Positions 33,015 to 47,100 of a stretch of DNA of 64,000 nucleotides are shown here, piece after piece. This DNA is from Paramecium octaurelia. Its lineage: Eukaryota > Ciliophora > Oligohymenophorea > Peniculida > Parameciidae. The notes under the pieces were generated by a model that was given only the letters and a program-made list of their open reading frames with translations, had not been told where the DNA came from and searched no databases. Location of the stretch: assembly GCA_905182995.1 (NCBI GenBank), contig CAJJDP010000137.1, positions 62,001-126,000 on the forward strand. The letters are read 5' to 3'. A program made the translations under genes and the position numbers. Within the stretch, counting starts at the first letter, position 1, and the number at the start of each line of letters is the position of its first letter.

Positions 33015-34222
33015 TCATCCGTCCTTCTACCAAGATTTCGAATAATTAATAGATAATTAATCCATATATAAGGCAGATATCTCTAACTCTTATTTTGAGT
33101 ATTCTATTTTGGAATAAATCTATTTTTTACAAGATCTCTTAAACATATTTTAAAGTTAAACAATGACTTCATAGAGATTGAAGATTATTTTATCATGTAG
33201 GAAGTAACAGTCTTTTACTTTTGGTAATTTAGTAAAAGCTAATAAGCTATATAAGTAAGAATTTTAAGATAATAATTTCTGAAGAGGCCATATTTATCAT
33301 TAAGTTTTGAAGCTCTCAAGAAATACAACAATTATACATCTGTAGTGGCAAGTCAAATTTTCAGTACTTGAGCATATCTTAATCATTTAGGAACATATTT
33401 ATTTCCATATACCCAATAGCTTATTTTGCTTCCATACCCTTAATTGTCTCATACCATGTAATCTTTGCACTATTTACTATCTAAAATGGTGTCAGCTTTC
33501 TAAATATGTCAACTTCATCTTGTTAGAATATTTTCATTTTTGAATAAGAATACAATTAAGTCATGTTAAAATAGAATAATTTACAATCTATGACATTCAT
33601 ATTGAATCTAGTAAGAATAGCTTATTGATTGGCTTCTAAATCACAAATTACCAAAAAGCCTTTACAATGTAGTATAATCTATTGATAGAATTTATAGCGG
33701 AAGATGCATTATATGATTATTCAACATTCGGCATATAATTAACACACATGTGTTTTTCGCTTAAATACAAAGGTCTCGTAACCCTAAGCTTTAATTCTGC
33801 TACTATTGGTAACTGACCCTTTATATATTCATTGTTATATTATTCGAAGTTTCAATATCCTATTTAATACTCATATTCAATAATTTATAAAATATATTAT
33901 ATATTTCCTGATCTTTTTCTTATACAATCTCTGTACCCATACAACATAATTTATATACTCATTGTTGGATCTCAATGAAAGTAGTTGAATTATTAATATC
34001 TTTATCCACTATCAACATCCTCAGTCATCTATTGTTCAGAACATATTAATTAATATGAAATAAGCTATTTTAGACTTTATCAATTAAGGTATCTTAATAA
34101 CTAAGCCAATCGATGCTTTCTATAATAAACAATTTGAAACTTTTACGAATAAATGCTACAATTATCTGGTTGCCTTTTATTGTCTCAACTAATTTATTGT
34201 ATTTGTTATTCACACTTTCCAT
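33015..34222 (-). CDS. Uncharacterised gene, exon structure unresolved
   Basis: Several stretches on the minus strand are clearly protein-like: MESVNNKYNKLVETIKGNQI at the start, GQLPIVAELKLRVTRPLYLS, MCVNYMPNVEQSYNASSAIN, KITWYETIKGMEAKQAIGYM and, at the end, VQLQNMFKRSCKKQIYSKIE to SKSWQKDG with TGA at 33015-33017. They fall in more than one frame. One clear 28-bp intron (GTACTGAAAATTTGAC...CTACAG) lies near 33358-33385. Others are needed, and one TGA sits inside an otherwise continuous frame near 33877. No family recognised. It diverges from the next gene with 75 bp between starts. Confidence 0.5.
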
Positions 34223-34297
34223 ATTTTAATTCTACAAATACAACTAATCATAAAGAAATCTTTGGCTGTCCTATTGAATTCACTAAAATAGAAAGTG

Positions 34298-35188
34298 ATG
34301 AAGGATCAGCATGTGTCTAGACTCTATCTGGGATATTTAAAGCTCCATCTAAACACAAGAAACTTCGAATTGTTTAAGAAAACTCATAATGCAAAGTTTG
34401 ACAATAATTTAAATCACCCCCTTTAAGAAGGATGAAAATTGATATTAATTAAATTTCACCTTCTCTTGCAACCGCCTTGCACAGAACTAGTTTAGGATTC
34501 GAAAAACCTAAAATCATAAAGCGTCCCCTCATGAAATCTTAATTAGGTGATATTGATTTTTTGTAAAGACTCAAAGATCTTGAGTCGGATGGCGAATAAA
34601 AATTAGATACCAAAATCTAAAGATTGCATAGACAGAACATAGTTGAATAACATAACCGCACATACCCTCCAAAGAATATTTTTTGAAGAATGTCAAAGTT
34701 GATGCTTTATTTAAGAATATTCTAGATCTCAAATATGTCTTGGAACAGCGAAAGGAAGCCATGAGTTTCATTAAGGATATCAATGACTATTAACCTAGAT
34801 TGCCCTTTGTTCCCACTTTTACACCATATTTACAACTTGAAAAACCTTAAGCTAAAAAATAACAATCCAATCAAAAAGTAATTTCGAAATGCTCCCATCT
34901 CCTCGTGAATTCGACAAAGCTGATATGAGTAGGTCTGATACCCAAACCACGAAATCAACTATTAACAAATTAACACACCCTGCAAAAACAAACAATAAAA
35001 AGTAATCCTTATCCAAACATTCAACATTATATTCATTCTTTCAATATGTGTACAAACAATAAAAGTACAAGCGCCAATTTGATAGATTCCTCTCTGATGA
35101 ATCATCTGTTGCTGATAGAAATATTAACCAAATTAATAGTCAAATCTTGAAAAAGCAAAGCTTATTGAAAAAAAGACAATAGAAATGA
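34298..35188 (+). CDS. Uncharacterised basic protein, one frame change needed
   Basis: Starts MKDQHVSRLYLGYLKLHLNT. A 32-bp intron leads into KRMKIDINQISPSLATALHR and SQLGDIDFLQRLKDLESDGE. A possible 47-bp intron (34635-34681), or one extra T in the T6 run, leads to NVKVDALFKNILDLKYVLEQ and LPFVPTFTPYLQ. A final block, MLPSPREFDKADMSRSDTQT to RFLSDESSVADRN, is in a frame reached only if the A5 run near 34877 is one base longer. The exon sum with both introns is also one base short of a whole number of codons. The protein is Lys/Gln-rich with no domain I recognise. Confidence 0.5.
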
Positions 35189-35338
35189 ACAGATATTTGT
35201 GCAATTTTATAATTTAAAACTCGATAAAATATATTAGAATTTCGGGAACTTCTCTTGAATTGGCTGTTTTATTGATGAATAAGAGAAGAAACAAAGGGAA
35301 TGAATGAATTAAGATAAATTCTTATATGAATAATCCCA

Positions 35339-36474
35339 TCAATGTCTATTAAGGGATGTTTATGAAGCTAATGATCTGACTTAATCTTTGAAGAGTTGGA
35401 TAACGACATCAATGATAGCATTTTCCTCTAAAAATATATGTCGAGATAGTTACCGGCTCTTCTGACGGTTTCTGAGGCATAGAATTCTCTCTTTTCTTCC
35501 AAGTCAGCAGTGGCACCAGCAACGGCGTTTAATGAATCTTTCCATAATTTGAGGGCCTTGGCTTATTGGGCTAAGACGGCTGGGAGTTACTAAATGATTA
35601 GGGGGAAATGAGTACAGTTTCCAATTTTTCAACAAGGTTTGTTCTTCTTTCGTGTTCGGAGTTCAACCATGCAACTTCAGCGTTTGTGTCTGAAACGTAT
35701 TTGGCAAGAGCGAAAGCAGCGTGGATTTCTTATTCTTAGAGTGTGGCGAGTGTTGATTCCAATTCTCCTTGTAAATCTTGTAAGATGGAAAGGACTTGTT
35801 CTCCAGTTGTTCCGTCTCTCTTAACTTCGGCAAGGGATTGGAATTTCTAGAGGGCGTCTTATTAGAAGAGGTGACTGTAGGCAGACAATTTGTCAGCGAT
35901 TGATTAGGCTTTTTCAACGAGTTCAACTCCAGCATTGTTTGTGAGGAATCCAGCGACGTCTTGTTCCAAGAGTGTGACTACTCCGATGGCATCAGCATGA
36001 TCAGCAAGTGATTTAACGAAGAGTCCATTGGCCCAACATCTTTAATCTTAGAGTTATGCATTTCTTCTTTCGATTTCAGCAAGTCTGCCTTCAGCCCAGG
36101 CCAACCATTAATATCCATCCTTTGAGAATTATTTATAAATCATACCCTGACTTAGGCTTCAACATCAACTCTAACTGCACCGAGGGCTTCCCATTATTAT
36201 TTATTGAGGGAGGCGACATTTGTCAAGTCACCAATAACTTAAGAAAAGATTTCTAGAAAGATATAATAAAATAAAGCTTACCCTCATCAGTGTTATTCTT
36301 TTTGTCTGCAGCAGCTTAGACATTAACATTCTCTGTCTTGAGATCTCTCAAGAGGTTGTACACTGATTCAACAGCATCATTTCCTCTTGTACCAGTTTGG
36401 AGGAGGACAGCAAATTTGTTTGTATCTGCGGCAAATACAGCAGCCACTAAGCAAATTGTGATGAGTGCTCTCAT
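35339..36474 (-). CDS. Trichocyst matrix protein precursor (second)
   Basis: Codes for 342 residues after introns of 29, 26, 26 and 26 bp. Signal peptide MRALITICLVAAVFAADTN, then acidic Ala/Gln/Leu-rich helical modules: VAGFLTNNAGVELVEKAQS, KRDGTTGEQVLSILQDLQGE, HAAFALAKYVSDTNAEVAWL and WKDSLNAVAGATADLEEKRE, ending SLASQTSLNRH. Layout, length and codon bias match the TMP at 27088. The DGTTGEQVLSILQDL segment is typical of the family repeat. It belongs to the secretory core of trichocysts. Sequence similarity to the first copy is low, as usual between TMP subfamilies. Confidence 0.88.
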
Positions 36475-37196
36475 TTTTTTTTTAATTTAATTATCTAAAA
36501 AACGGGTTCATAATTTGGTTTATAATTAATCATTTAATACTCAAAATTATTACATTAAATAATCATCAAACTAATGCAAAAACACACCCAAAATTCCTTG
36601 AATCCTCACAGTACCCACCATATCCTTATCTGCAAAAGGCATTACACTATTAAATTATAGGTTTGATTGATTATTGTAAATATAATAATGACTATATGAT
36701 TCTTGTATTTGTTTATTAAAAATTAAATATTTTCTATTTATTTTAATTAAGCAGAATATCGAATACACAAAAATTAGAGATTTTCATACAATTTTATTAA
36801 ATTACACATTTCAAATAAATCAACTGTTTTTCAAAATCTCAGAATTGATAATATATACTTATAATTCAATGATTTACAAAATAAGAATCGTCCTCATTAG
36901 ATTTTAAAACTAAATATTTAGAAAAGAATATAAATTTTTGGTTTTATTGTTATCCTCATATTGAATAAGGTGGATTAGTGGATTTTTAAATAGTATATTT
37001 AAATTAATAGTATGTGTTTTGATAAGTTTTTATTATTTTTAAAGGTCAATTTTGCTATTGTAATACTGAGGTATTCAATTTTATAATTATAATTAAATTT
37101 AATGGCAATTATTTGACTCCTCAGATAAATAAGTATCTGATTCAGTTCTTACAACATTAAAGAATACTATTTATCATCAGAGGAGAGTACTAAAAA
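36475..37196. other. Intergenic, no gene seen
   Basis: About 720 bp of AT-rich sequence upstream of both the minus-strand trichocyst gene and the plus-strand gene at 37197. It presumably contains both promoters. I found no start-to-stop frame with coding character. Confidence 0.5.
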
Positions 37197-37817
37197 ATGG
37201 CTATGATAATTAACTCCAAAATTTTGTAGTTAATAGATGAATTATCAAATGAGATTCTTATCTCTGCTTAATTATTTAACCTATTAATGCAAGATGTTCA
37301 TCTAAACTAATTTTATTCTCAATCTCTAGGCTTTTATGTATAGAGAAACTATGATTTGAACTTAAATGTATAATTGTAAATTGATGTACTATTTGAGAAT
37401 TGGAGTAATCTTATTATGTTATGTATATTTGATTGAATTGACTTCGTACTTGAAGAAACCAAAGCAAAGATATTAGATATCTTCATTCATCTAAGAAAAC
37501 AAGAAAATTTCTTGAAAAGACTCTAACTAATTGAACAACTTTCATTAATAATATCTAGCTACTTCAGAAAAATACTTATAAAAATCAAATAGAAGAATAT
37601 TGAAATTGTAATACTAGAAAATACGATTTAATAATTAGAATAATAATCTAGTTTACTACTACTTATTATAAACTAATCTCATTAAACCCAACAAAAACTA
37701 AGTGCTCATAAGAAGATACTATAGTTAAATAAATTAGCGGAGGATTTGATTGCACAATTAACTCGAAATAATGAGAAAACTATACTAGAATTCAATTTAA
37801 AATTGGGAAAAACATGA
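37197..37817 (+). CDS. Uncharacterised helical protein
   Basis: Codes for 195 residues after a 33-bp intron (GTATATTTGATTGAATTGAC...TTGAAG) that contains an in-frame TGA. It reads MAMIINSKILQLIDELSNEI, FYSQSLGFYVQRNYDLNLNV, TKAKILDIFIHLRKQENFL and NTIQQLEQQSSLLLLIINQS, ending KLGKT. It is helical with a probable coiled coil in the second half. No family recognised. Confidence 0.55.
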
Positions 37818-37858
37818 ACTTATTATTGGGATTAGAGGGTCTTCTTTTGAAAAGACTA

Positions 37859-38050
37859 TATGTTTCGCATTTATGGTAACAAAGCGAAATTGATTCATTG
37901 TTCTTTCTTTCACAAGAATAATTCCAAGAAGGGTGTAGTTAATTTGAATGATTACAAAATGGGCATAGATATATTATGTCAAGGAGGTGAGGGAGTAAAG
38001 GGTGTGGTAAAATGGATAGGAGATGTTGTTGGGTTGGGACACTATTAATG
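37859..38050 (+). CDS. Small hypothetical ORF
   Basis: From the ATG at 37859 it reads MFRIYGNKAKLIHCSFFHK, then NLNDYKMGIDILCQGGEGVK, and ends VVGLGHYQ at the TGA at 38048-38050. Codon use is coding-like. It is in the same frame as the gene just upstream after two TGA codons, so it may be a 3' exon of that gene rather than a separate one. It ends 72 bp before the IP3-receptor ATG. Confidence 0.35.
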
Positions 38051-38122
38051 AATCAGGGTTATGTTAAATTTGAGTGCATTTAATCTATTTATTTAATTAA
38101 TCTTTTATACTTATCATCAGTG

Positions 38123-41100
38123 ATGAAACAAGAGGATCTAAATTATTTGACTTACGGATCTGTGATTTCAATTTCTCATGTGTAGGATGACCACTCATTT
38201 ATTACAGCCGATGGTTTTGTGAAGCGTTCTGTTTGTTTAAAGAACTTTGTATTTTAAAAGCATTTATCATAAGCATCATATCGATGTGGTGACTGCAAAA
38301 AATTTGGGTAAAATGAAAAGCAGGCCATACTTTAACACACTATTTTAAATATTCCCAAAATTCACTAACAATACGAAATAGGAGATTTTGAAGGAATTGC
38401 AGGGTGAGGAATAGGAGGAGGAGACTCAGCCAGCGATTCAAAATATTCTGGATGGTATTCAGAAACAGCAGAAGGTGGATGAGAAATCCATAATGTCTAA
38501 GGAGTAGATACAATCTTTTTCATAGAAGTTGCTTTAGGAATTCAAATACAATTTGGACACTTTCGAGAAGGTACAAGTGGTAATAGTAATTGTTAGTGTA
38601 AATCTCACAAGGTTTCGTACAAATCTCATATTCAATTGTTGCATTTGGCATCATCTAAATTTTTGGCTTGTCATCAGAAGGAAGCAAGAGTGGAGAGTTC
38701 AAATTACAAAATCACTCTGGATGAATTGCCAAGTGATGCCTCCTTATTCAAGATATTGCCAGCTTACAAATATCAAAAGGAAGGAGAGTAAGTAATTTAT
38801 GCAAGTGATATAGTGTACATAGTAAGAGCAACTTCATTAATGAATAAACTAACCTTTCTGCATGCCTCTTAAGAAATGGGCAATTATGGCAAAACCAAAA
38901 AGAAGCAGAAAAGTGATGAAGACTTACAAGTGTACAAGAATGAGAAGGATATCATCAAGAGAGAAGTGAATGCATCTTTGGACGAGGAAAACCAAACTCA
39001 ATGGAGAATATCAGTTTATTCTGATTACGTGCCAGAGACATCAGGCTGTTTGAAATGCGGAGACGTCATTTGGTTGCATCACAGTGAAACCAACACAACC
39101 ATAGCAGCGACTAGAAAAGGGAAGCCCGTGGATCAGAAGAACTTCCATTCTTTCAATTTGGTGGAATGGTTGGGAGTTGAAAATGTAGAGTTGAATGTAT
39201 TGAGTGGTTCAACAAAGGAGAGCTACGACGAATATACAGGAGACACTCATTCAATGTGGATAATTGAGGCTGAAGATTACAAGGAAGGAGGCATAGTGAT
39301 ATTTGATAAGAAATATCGATTCAAACATTTTGCCTCTGGATTGTATTTGGCAGGGACAATAGAACGGTTCTATTTGGAGAAGCAAAGAACTGCATCGACA
39401 CTGTTTTATTTTAGTTAATTGAAGAACACTCAAATGAGAGAAAAGTCAGTAACAAGAGGGAATTATGCATACATATGTCATGAGAATTAAGCATAAGAGA
39501 ACAACAATTATTGGGTGGATATCCAATGGGGGAAATCCTAAATACATACACCAGTACTGCATCAGGAGCAACACAAAACAGATTAGAGTGTCTTCAAATT
39601 ATATGCTAGTAGTAGCAATGATGTATGGGAAATCTCATTTGTTCTGAGTTGTGTAAAGACACTAATGAATTATTTGGAAGATGTTTCATAATTAAAATGG
39701 GAGAATGATGCTAATGACAAGGAAGTATTGAAAGATCATCTACTTAAAATATAAACAACCAAATAATGCATAGAAGACATCAATGATTTCTGTAATAATC
39801 GATTGTATAATTCTACTCCTGAATAAAAATATGGAACTATCAATCAATTTAGATAGAAATTATTGAAAGAATAATATTACATTGATCTACTAGTGAAGAT
39901 CTTAGTTTAATAATTGAAGCCTGAGGATTTAGTAATGTGGAGTCGGAGGTTCATGATCATTTAAATGCAAGACACTCAGTAACAACAAGAGAAGATGAGC
40001 AATACAGAACAATCCAATAAGAAGCAAGGTCTAAAGGAACATGAACTGCTTGCCTATGTTGCTTTCAAGATCAACATGAATCAATCCATCTATACTTTGT
40101 TAACATCCATTTGCAAATAGAATCCAGAGAATGAAAAGTACACCTTCGATTTGATTGGCCACTTCTTAGATTACTGCCGATATATTCCAGAGGCCATTAA
40201 ATGCATGATTTCAATCATTGGCAATAATCAGGAATTACTAAGTTAATTGTCTGCAAATATGAAGATTGATTACAATCCCAAAGAGCAGGACTTCTTTGAA
40301 CCAGAAGAAGAGAAGATGTAGGTTCAGCATCACAAAGTCTAAAATAACTTTCTCATTTTCTTCTTGAATCTATTGGAAAATGATGATCAACCTCACAAAG
40401 CAGACTATCTTACCTTTTTGAGAGAAATGTGTGTCTATAACAACCAAGGAATCAACCAAAATTAAGAAGCCATTTATAAACTATTAAAGAAGCATAATCA
40501 CAAGAAAATTGCATTGATCAAAGACAAAGAAGACCCAGACAAAATCTCATTAAAAGATGGCAAATTAATCATCCCTTTTAAATTACAAAATGACCCCAAA
40601 GAAATGTACTTCATCAATGAATAATTACAATTCTACGCACATGTTTCCTTCGGTAGGAACTATTTATGGAAATAAGAATTAGAACAGTATTTTAGTAAGG
40701 ATTTCCTATTTTAAAACATTTGGCAAGACGATGGCAATAAAACCTATACTGTGCTTCAAGCAGCACTATGCAAGATTGCCATGAGTCTGTATATTGATCA
40801 CGATCCTTTGAATCGAGTTCAATTGCCTAAATACTGCAATTTGTATAAGGGTATCGACCAAGTTGTGGAGAGTCAGCATATGGACTTGTATAAACCACTG
40901 ATTGAAGACTTGTTTCGATACTTACAGGATGTAAGGAATCAGATTGTTCATGCTTTGGATTCCAAGGAGAATGGGGAGAACAACAAGGGTTATGATGTCT
41001 TAGAAGGCAATGAAGAAAAAAGCTTGTTGATTAATGAATTATTGTACAATTCTTGTCAAATGATGCAACTGGTTCTGGAATTGGACGTCTTCCCATTATT

Positions 41101-44100
41101 AGATAAAGAGCCCAATTATTATTACTAATAGATCATCGACATAGTGGTGCACTTCTTTTTTTATGATTTCAAACAATTGTAATTGATGAAGAGTGTGTAC
41201 AAATTATAGAAGAATGAAATCAGTCAGAGAAAACAAAGAAAAGATAATAATCCCTTGGGAATTGGCTTAAATTTGGGAGCCAACCTAATGAATATGGCTA
41301 ACCCGATGAATTTGAATTTGAATAACATCTTTGGGTCTGATGAAGAATAGAAATCTGACACTGAGGATGAAGAACAAATTGATGATGGGATTGTTGACGA
41401 CGTATAAATGTATACGAATCCCTTGATGAGAGGATTCATCAAGTTGGAGAATGAATTGCAAAGTACAATTCTAATAAGAGAGGAGTCTGGATCAAATCAA
41501 TTGGAAATTAAGATCAAGTTGACTCTCTGTAATATAATGGACAGGTTCCTAGACATGAGGTAAAATTATTTAATGTTGAATGTGCTCTCCTTCTTTAAAA
41601 AGCAAATCATAGAGAGAATGCAGGATGGAATGCAACAGACCAAATTAACCAAAGACAAGGAAGAATTACTTGTGGGTCTGTAGGATTCAGAAATTGACAT
41701 CATCAAAATACAATAGTATGTGTAGGCTAAAACAGATTCAAATTTGTTGGGCCTACTTCCAAACATAGCCAAGACAGGTATTAAGGACATAGATGAGAAG
41801 GAGGAACAAAAGGATGCCTTCGGGATTGGAGCTCTAAATTTCTTAAATAAATTGGCAGAAGCTAAACCTGAATCCGAGGAGTTTAAAATATTCACCTAAA
41901 ATCTGATGCTCATCTATGATTTGGACTAATATTTCTCGCTCAACTTACCATAGGAGGACATAACAAAAATTTCAAATCCCATTGGAGTAGTGTTACCTTT
42001 TTTATTTACAAACTTCTCATAAATTCACGAAGAGGAATTGGAAAAACGATGTTTGGCTATAATAATGAGGTTATTCAATTAGAGGGAGGAGTTATGTAAT
42101 AATTTATTAAAATTGTAATTGATTAGTGATCCTATTAAAAGTAAGCTTTATGAGTATTTGAGTGAACATGTCTATCGATTAAATTAGTTAATCGACAGAT
42201 CTGAAGTGTGGTTAACGGATTTCATGAAAAACTCGAAGTATGAAGATTTAGATGAGACACTTGAAATCATCGATAACTTTAGATAGGGGTTTTTCAAGGA
42301 CACTCTGATTTCTGCCAGAATAATGTCAACAGCTTCAGAGATCGATCCTGAAAAGCAGAATCTAATGAATGCATTGAAGATCTATGTGCCTATTCTAAAT
42401 TTAATAAGAGATCAATTACAGTCTTTGGATTTTCATCTGGAAAACAATAAAAATATTCAAAAAAAATAAAGATTAGCATAGTTGTTTATATATGCATTTT
42501 AATTTTTGACCTATTTCTGTCGAAACAACCATGAAAATCAAATTTTACTGTCCCAAAGTCTATCAAGTTTCGAATTCCTTCACATTGAAGTGGGTTAAAT
42601 TCCATTGATTTGTGAGATTTATAGGGACAATCAGAAAATGCTATCATCTATCAATAGAAATGACAAGGTGTTTCATAAATTCGTCGAAGCAATATATCAG
42701 AATGGAAGGAAGGCTTAATACTTGGATTTCTTTTTAACAATCATAAAGTAAGGCAACAAGTACCTCTTCGACAATCAACTACTAGTTTTGAATACATTTT
42801 TGGAGAAGGAGGAGTTATTGTACACAGAAAAGAATGAATTTATATTAGAAGGAGAAATCCTATTGCATCAATCTGACTTTTTGAATGATTTGGCTCATCC
42901 TCCCCCTATGAATCAACCCTTCCGATATCACGCAAAGTTATTGGACTTGTTATTGCAATGTGCATACATATAGGTGATCGAAGGAGATTAAAAGGACAAT
43001 TTCACAATCAACGTTGCTAAATTGAAAAAGAAATTCAGTTTGTAATATTTGATCTCTCTAATTTGCAAATAAGACTCACTTTCATCGAAGAATCCGTCAA
43101 TCCAAGAGTAGGGATTCGGTTTAATTAAGAAATAACTATGGATCTTCTTGATGAATGTGCATATCACTAGTGAGAAGAGTCATAATATGGCTAAGGATAT
43201 TCAGAATGACATATTGAGAATAACAGATTTCGAGATCAAGCGATTAGAATAATTACAAATGGATTCTTCCCAATCTAAATATTTTGACTTTCTTACAGAG
43301 GCAGTCTTGCCCCTATTCACAAACTACCTGAATCGGAAGAACGTGCCTTCTCGTTCTGAAGAAGATGATGAAGCACATGATCATGAATAAAAGGATATTG
43401 CATAATTACTTTGCTTTGCTAAATTATTATCATAGACGATGATATAGTTTGGGAAGTACGTTACTAGGAAGAGACATGTTCAAAGTTTGACTGGATTTTT
43501 TTCATTTTTTCAGACCACAGAAATGGGTAAATGTTGTGCCTCATTGGAGAACTAATAATAAAAATGGGAAGAACTAGGTGAATATTACAATCTGAGGTCA
43601 GTTATGTCCAATATAGAATCAGGTGCTAATGACAATTTCATAACTGAATAACAAGAACCCATTCTAATGTTTAATCAAAATGCCATTCAATAAAGTCATG
43701 GAGACAATCCTATACCAAAAACTATCTTCTAAAATAATAACAATTTTGCAAAACCAGATGTTGTGGGAATGTAATTTTGGCAAAAATAAAATAAAAAATA
43801 GAAAGACGAGTAGCCAATTATTGAAATGGAAGTGAAAACTGAAGATGTCGAAAAGATTGCGTTGGCTTGGGATGAATTCATTAGTCATTTATGTTTGGCT
43901 GATAAAACTAAGATCCAAATTTAGGCTGAAACACAAAAATTATCAGAGGCTATCCTTAAATTTGAGTAATATTTTGGAGGATAAAATGATAATAAGAATG
44001 AAAAGAACGAGAAGATCTTGAAAGTGGAAAGGACTACACTAATCAAGAAATTTATTAATTTTCTAAGTTATGCTTTAAATAATAACCAGAATAACAAAAC

Positions 44101-47100
44101 TATCATAACATTGCTCAGTGTCTTACGAAAATTGATTGAGGGGAAATCTAAGGAAGAGAATCAAGGAGAACTTGAAGTAGAAGGAGAAAACAATGAAATG
44201 GAAGAAATGCAAAATCTCTTCAACAAATTAGGAGCTACAAGAATGGTATTGACAGTACTGAGTGAATCGACCACTTTAGATAGTGAAATGTTGAGACACT
44301 TTCTTATGTTTATCAATACTCTCCTTTCTGGAGGTAACAATAAGGTTCAGAAGACCATTTCTGAATTCATGAAAACGTATCCCAAAAGTGAAGTCATTTT
44401 CAGTAGGTTGAATAATGTTATTCAAGCCTAAATCAAACAAATTACTATAAAGGCTAAGGATAAAAAGAATGAGGACTAGCTATAAAATCTATAGTTGCAA
44501 ATAGATGAACCAAACATCTAAGAATTGCAATAAGAGCAGGAACTTGAATTATTGCTGACTCAAGTGTTGAAGTTTCTTCAAAATTGTTGTGAGGGACATT
44601 ATTTGGATTTGTAAAATTACATTCGTCAACAATCAAATTCAAGAAATTCCTATAACATGATCAATTAGGTTGCTGAATTGTTGCTCACCTATTATTACAA
44701 GGACAAAGCATAATATGATAATATGGTTTTGTGTTTAGACACTCTAAATGAATTGGTGTAAGGACCATGTCCTGAGAATTAGGTGGCAGTTGCTGATTCT
44801 AAATTTTTTGAAATCGCATCAGATTTATTTGGATCCAGGAAAGATAAGAAATCCCCAGGCAAGGCTTAAACTATGGGTTCAAATCTTAGGACTATTAAGA
44901 CTTAAAGCAACAAATATAAGAGTAGCAGATTTTAAAAGCAATAGAATGGATCTGATTTGAAGCCATGGTAAATCGAGAGAATGCAGACAAAGTGTTTGAT
45001 CCTAATTCTATCATTGATCGAAATGAGAGAGATCTCAGATTCCAATCCTATTATCAAAAGAATTATGAGACATCTTACTCCTTCACTTCTGTAAAAACAT
45101 TTGGTGAAGTCATTTGATAAATATGAGAAGCAGTGCAAAGAGGGGTATTAGATTGAGGTCCTGGATCAGATAAAGGAGGATCCTGATAATACAAAGGAGA
45201 ATGACGATGGCAGAGATGAGTTGATTTTGCAAAAAGGCTTTTATATTTATTTCCTAATGTGCTATTATATGGAATCAGATAAGAATGCGGAAAATCAATT
45301 TGTTTAGATGTACAGAGCCAACACTAGGAAGAAGTTAAAATAAGACAAAGGAGCCTTGGAGGATTTGCTGTTTGGAGATAACATCATAGGTCAATTGGTA
45401 AGTTTTGTAATGTCATTTGCGAATAGTTGGATTGATCTAATGAATCAAATCAAGAAGGAGGCCTAGAAATAAATTGCCAATTAAAATCAAGGACCTGATT
45501 AGTTGGACAAGTTGAACAAAGAGAAATACGCAGAGCAGAAGGAAGAGAAGAAGGCAGAGAAACAAAAGTATATTAAGAGGGCATTTGATTTCTTCTATAA
45601 AAATAGTGCGTCCATAGAGGTAGTTAGAAACAATGAAATTGAGATAGTGTATTTTATTTTGCTTCCTTACACCAATAATTTGCCGAAAGAATAGAAGGTT
45701 GAATTTCATGAGAATGTGGATAGATCATCGACAAAATCAAAAGTTTAATTTTTAGTTTAAGAATCGGAGAGATTGATAGAGATTTGTGAACATGAGGAGT
45801 AATTGAGACGGATTTTCTAGAGATAGAAATTCTTGGCGTTGTTTGCTAATTATGTGAAATTATGGAAGGACTTGGCTTTCTTATTTACTTTGCTGTTAAA
45901 TCTTTTCATAATCGGATCATTTGCCAAGAATGATTCTGGTAATAGACTAACAGATTTCAGATTATTTCGAGACGAGAGATATTCTCCATAATAGACCAGA
46001 AACATCTTTCTCATATGTGGAACTATAATGGCGTGTTGTTCGATCTTTGTTGTATCCTTCTTTCTGTTTAAGAATGCCCCTTTAATCATCAGAAAGGCTT
46101 GGAAGACGAAGTTACCATTTGAGGATAAATTTACTTATTGGCCAATACAATTGATATACAAGATTTTCAAGTTGTTGGCAGTTCTCTTTTACATTTTAAA
46201 AGAAATAGAAGTGGTGTATTATTTAGCATATGGAGCCTTGGCTGTTATTGGGACAGTGTTGCATCCCTTTTTCTTTAGTTTCCATTTAACAGAGATTCTG
46301 ATTAGGTATCCAACCTTGAAAAATGTGATAAGATCAGTATGGGAACCCAAACAATAATTGGGACTCACATTGGTTCTGTTTATCATTTTAGTCTACGTGT
46401 ATGGTCTCATTGCTTACACTTTCTTCTTTGAGGATTATAAAGGCAAGTGCCAATCAACTCTCTTCTGTTTCCTTTTCACATTTGATTGGACATTCAAAGC
46501 CAATGGTGGTGTTGGAGGATATCTATCAGGTTTGGAGGACGAGAATAAAGTCGATAAATATCAGTTGGGAAGATTTGTGTTCGACAATACATCCAATATA
46601 TTCTTAGTCATTATTATGGTGAATATCGTTGCAGGTATTATCATTGATACATTTGGATCGTTGAGAGAGGAAGAAAGCAATAAAATAAGAGATATTGAAG
46701 ACAAATGTTTTATTTGTGGCAATCTCAAGACCACCTTTGATCGATTACAGGATAGTTCATCAATGGGCGGGGGATTTGATCATCACATAAAAGTGAATCA
46801 TTACATGTGGAATTATATATTCTTCATGGCCTACTTGAAATACAAGGATCCCACCGATTACACAGGAATCGAACAGTATGTGTGGGAGAAGATTTAGAAG
46901 AAGGACTTGACTTGGTTCCCATTCAACAAAGCCAGAGAATTGCAAGGTCTAAAATCAGAGGAGGAAGAGGACTCGAAAAGAATAGAAAGACTATCTACAG
47001 ATGTATGTTAATTTTTGTATTTTAGATGTCGAGTGTTATGGAATAGATGTAATCAGTTAACCAAATGCTGAATTAAATTAAAAATAGAAAGTAATCCAGA

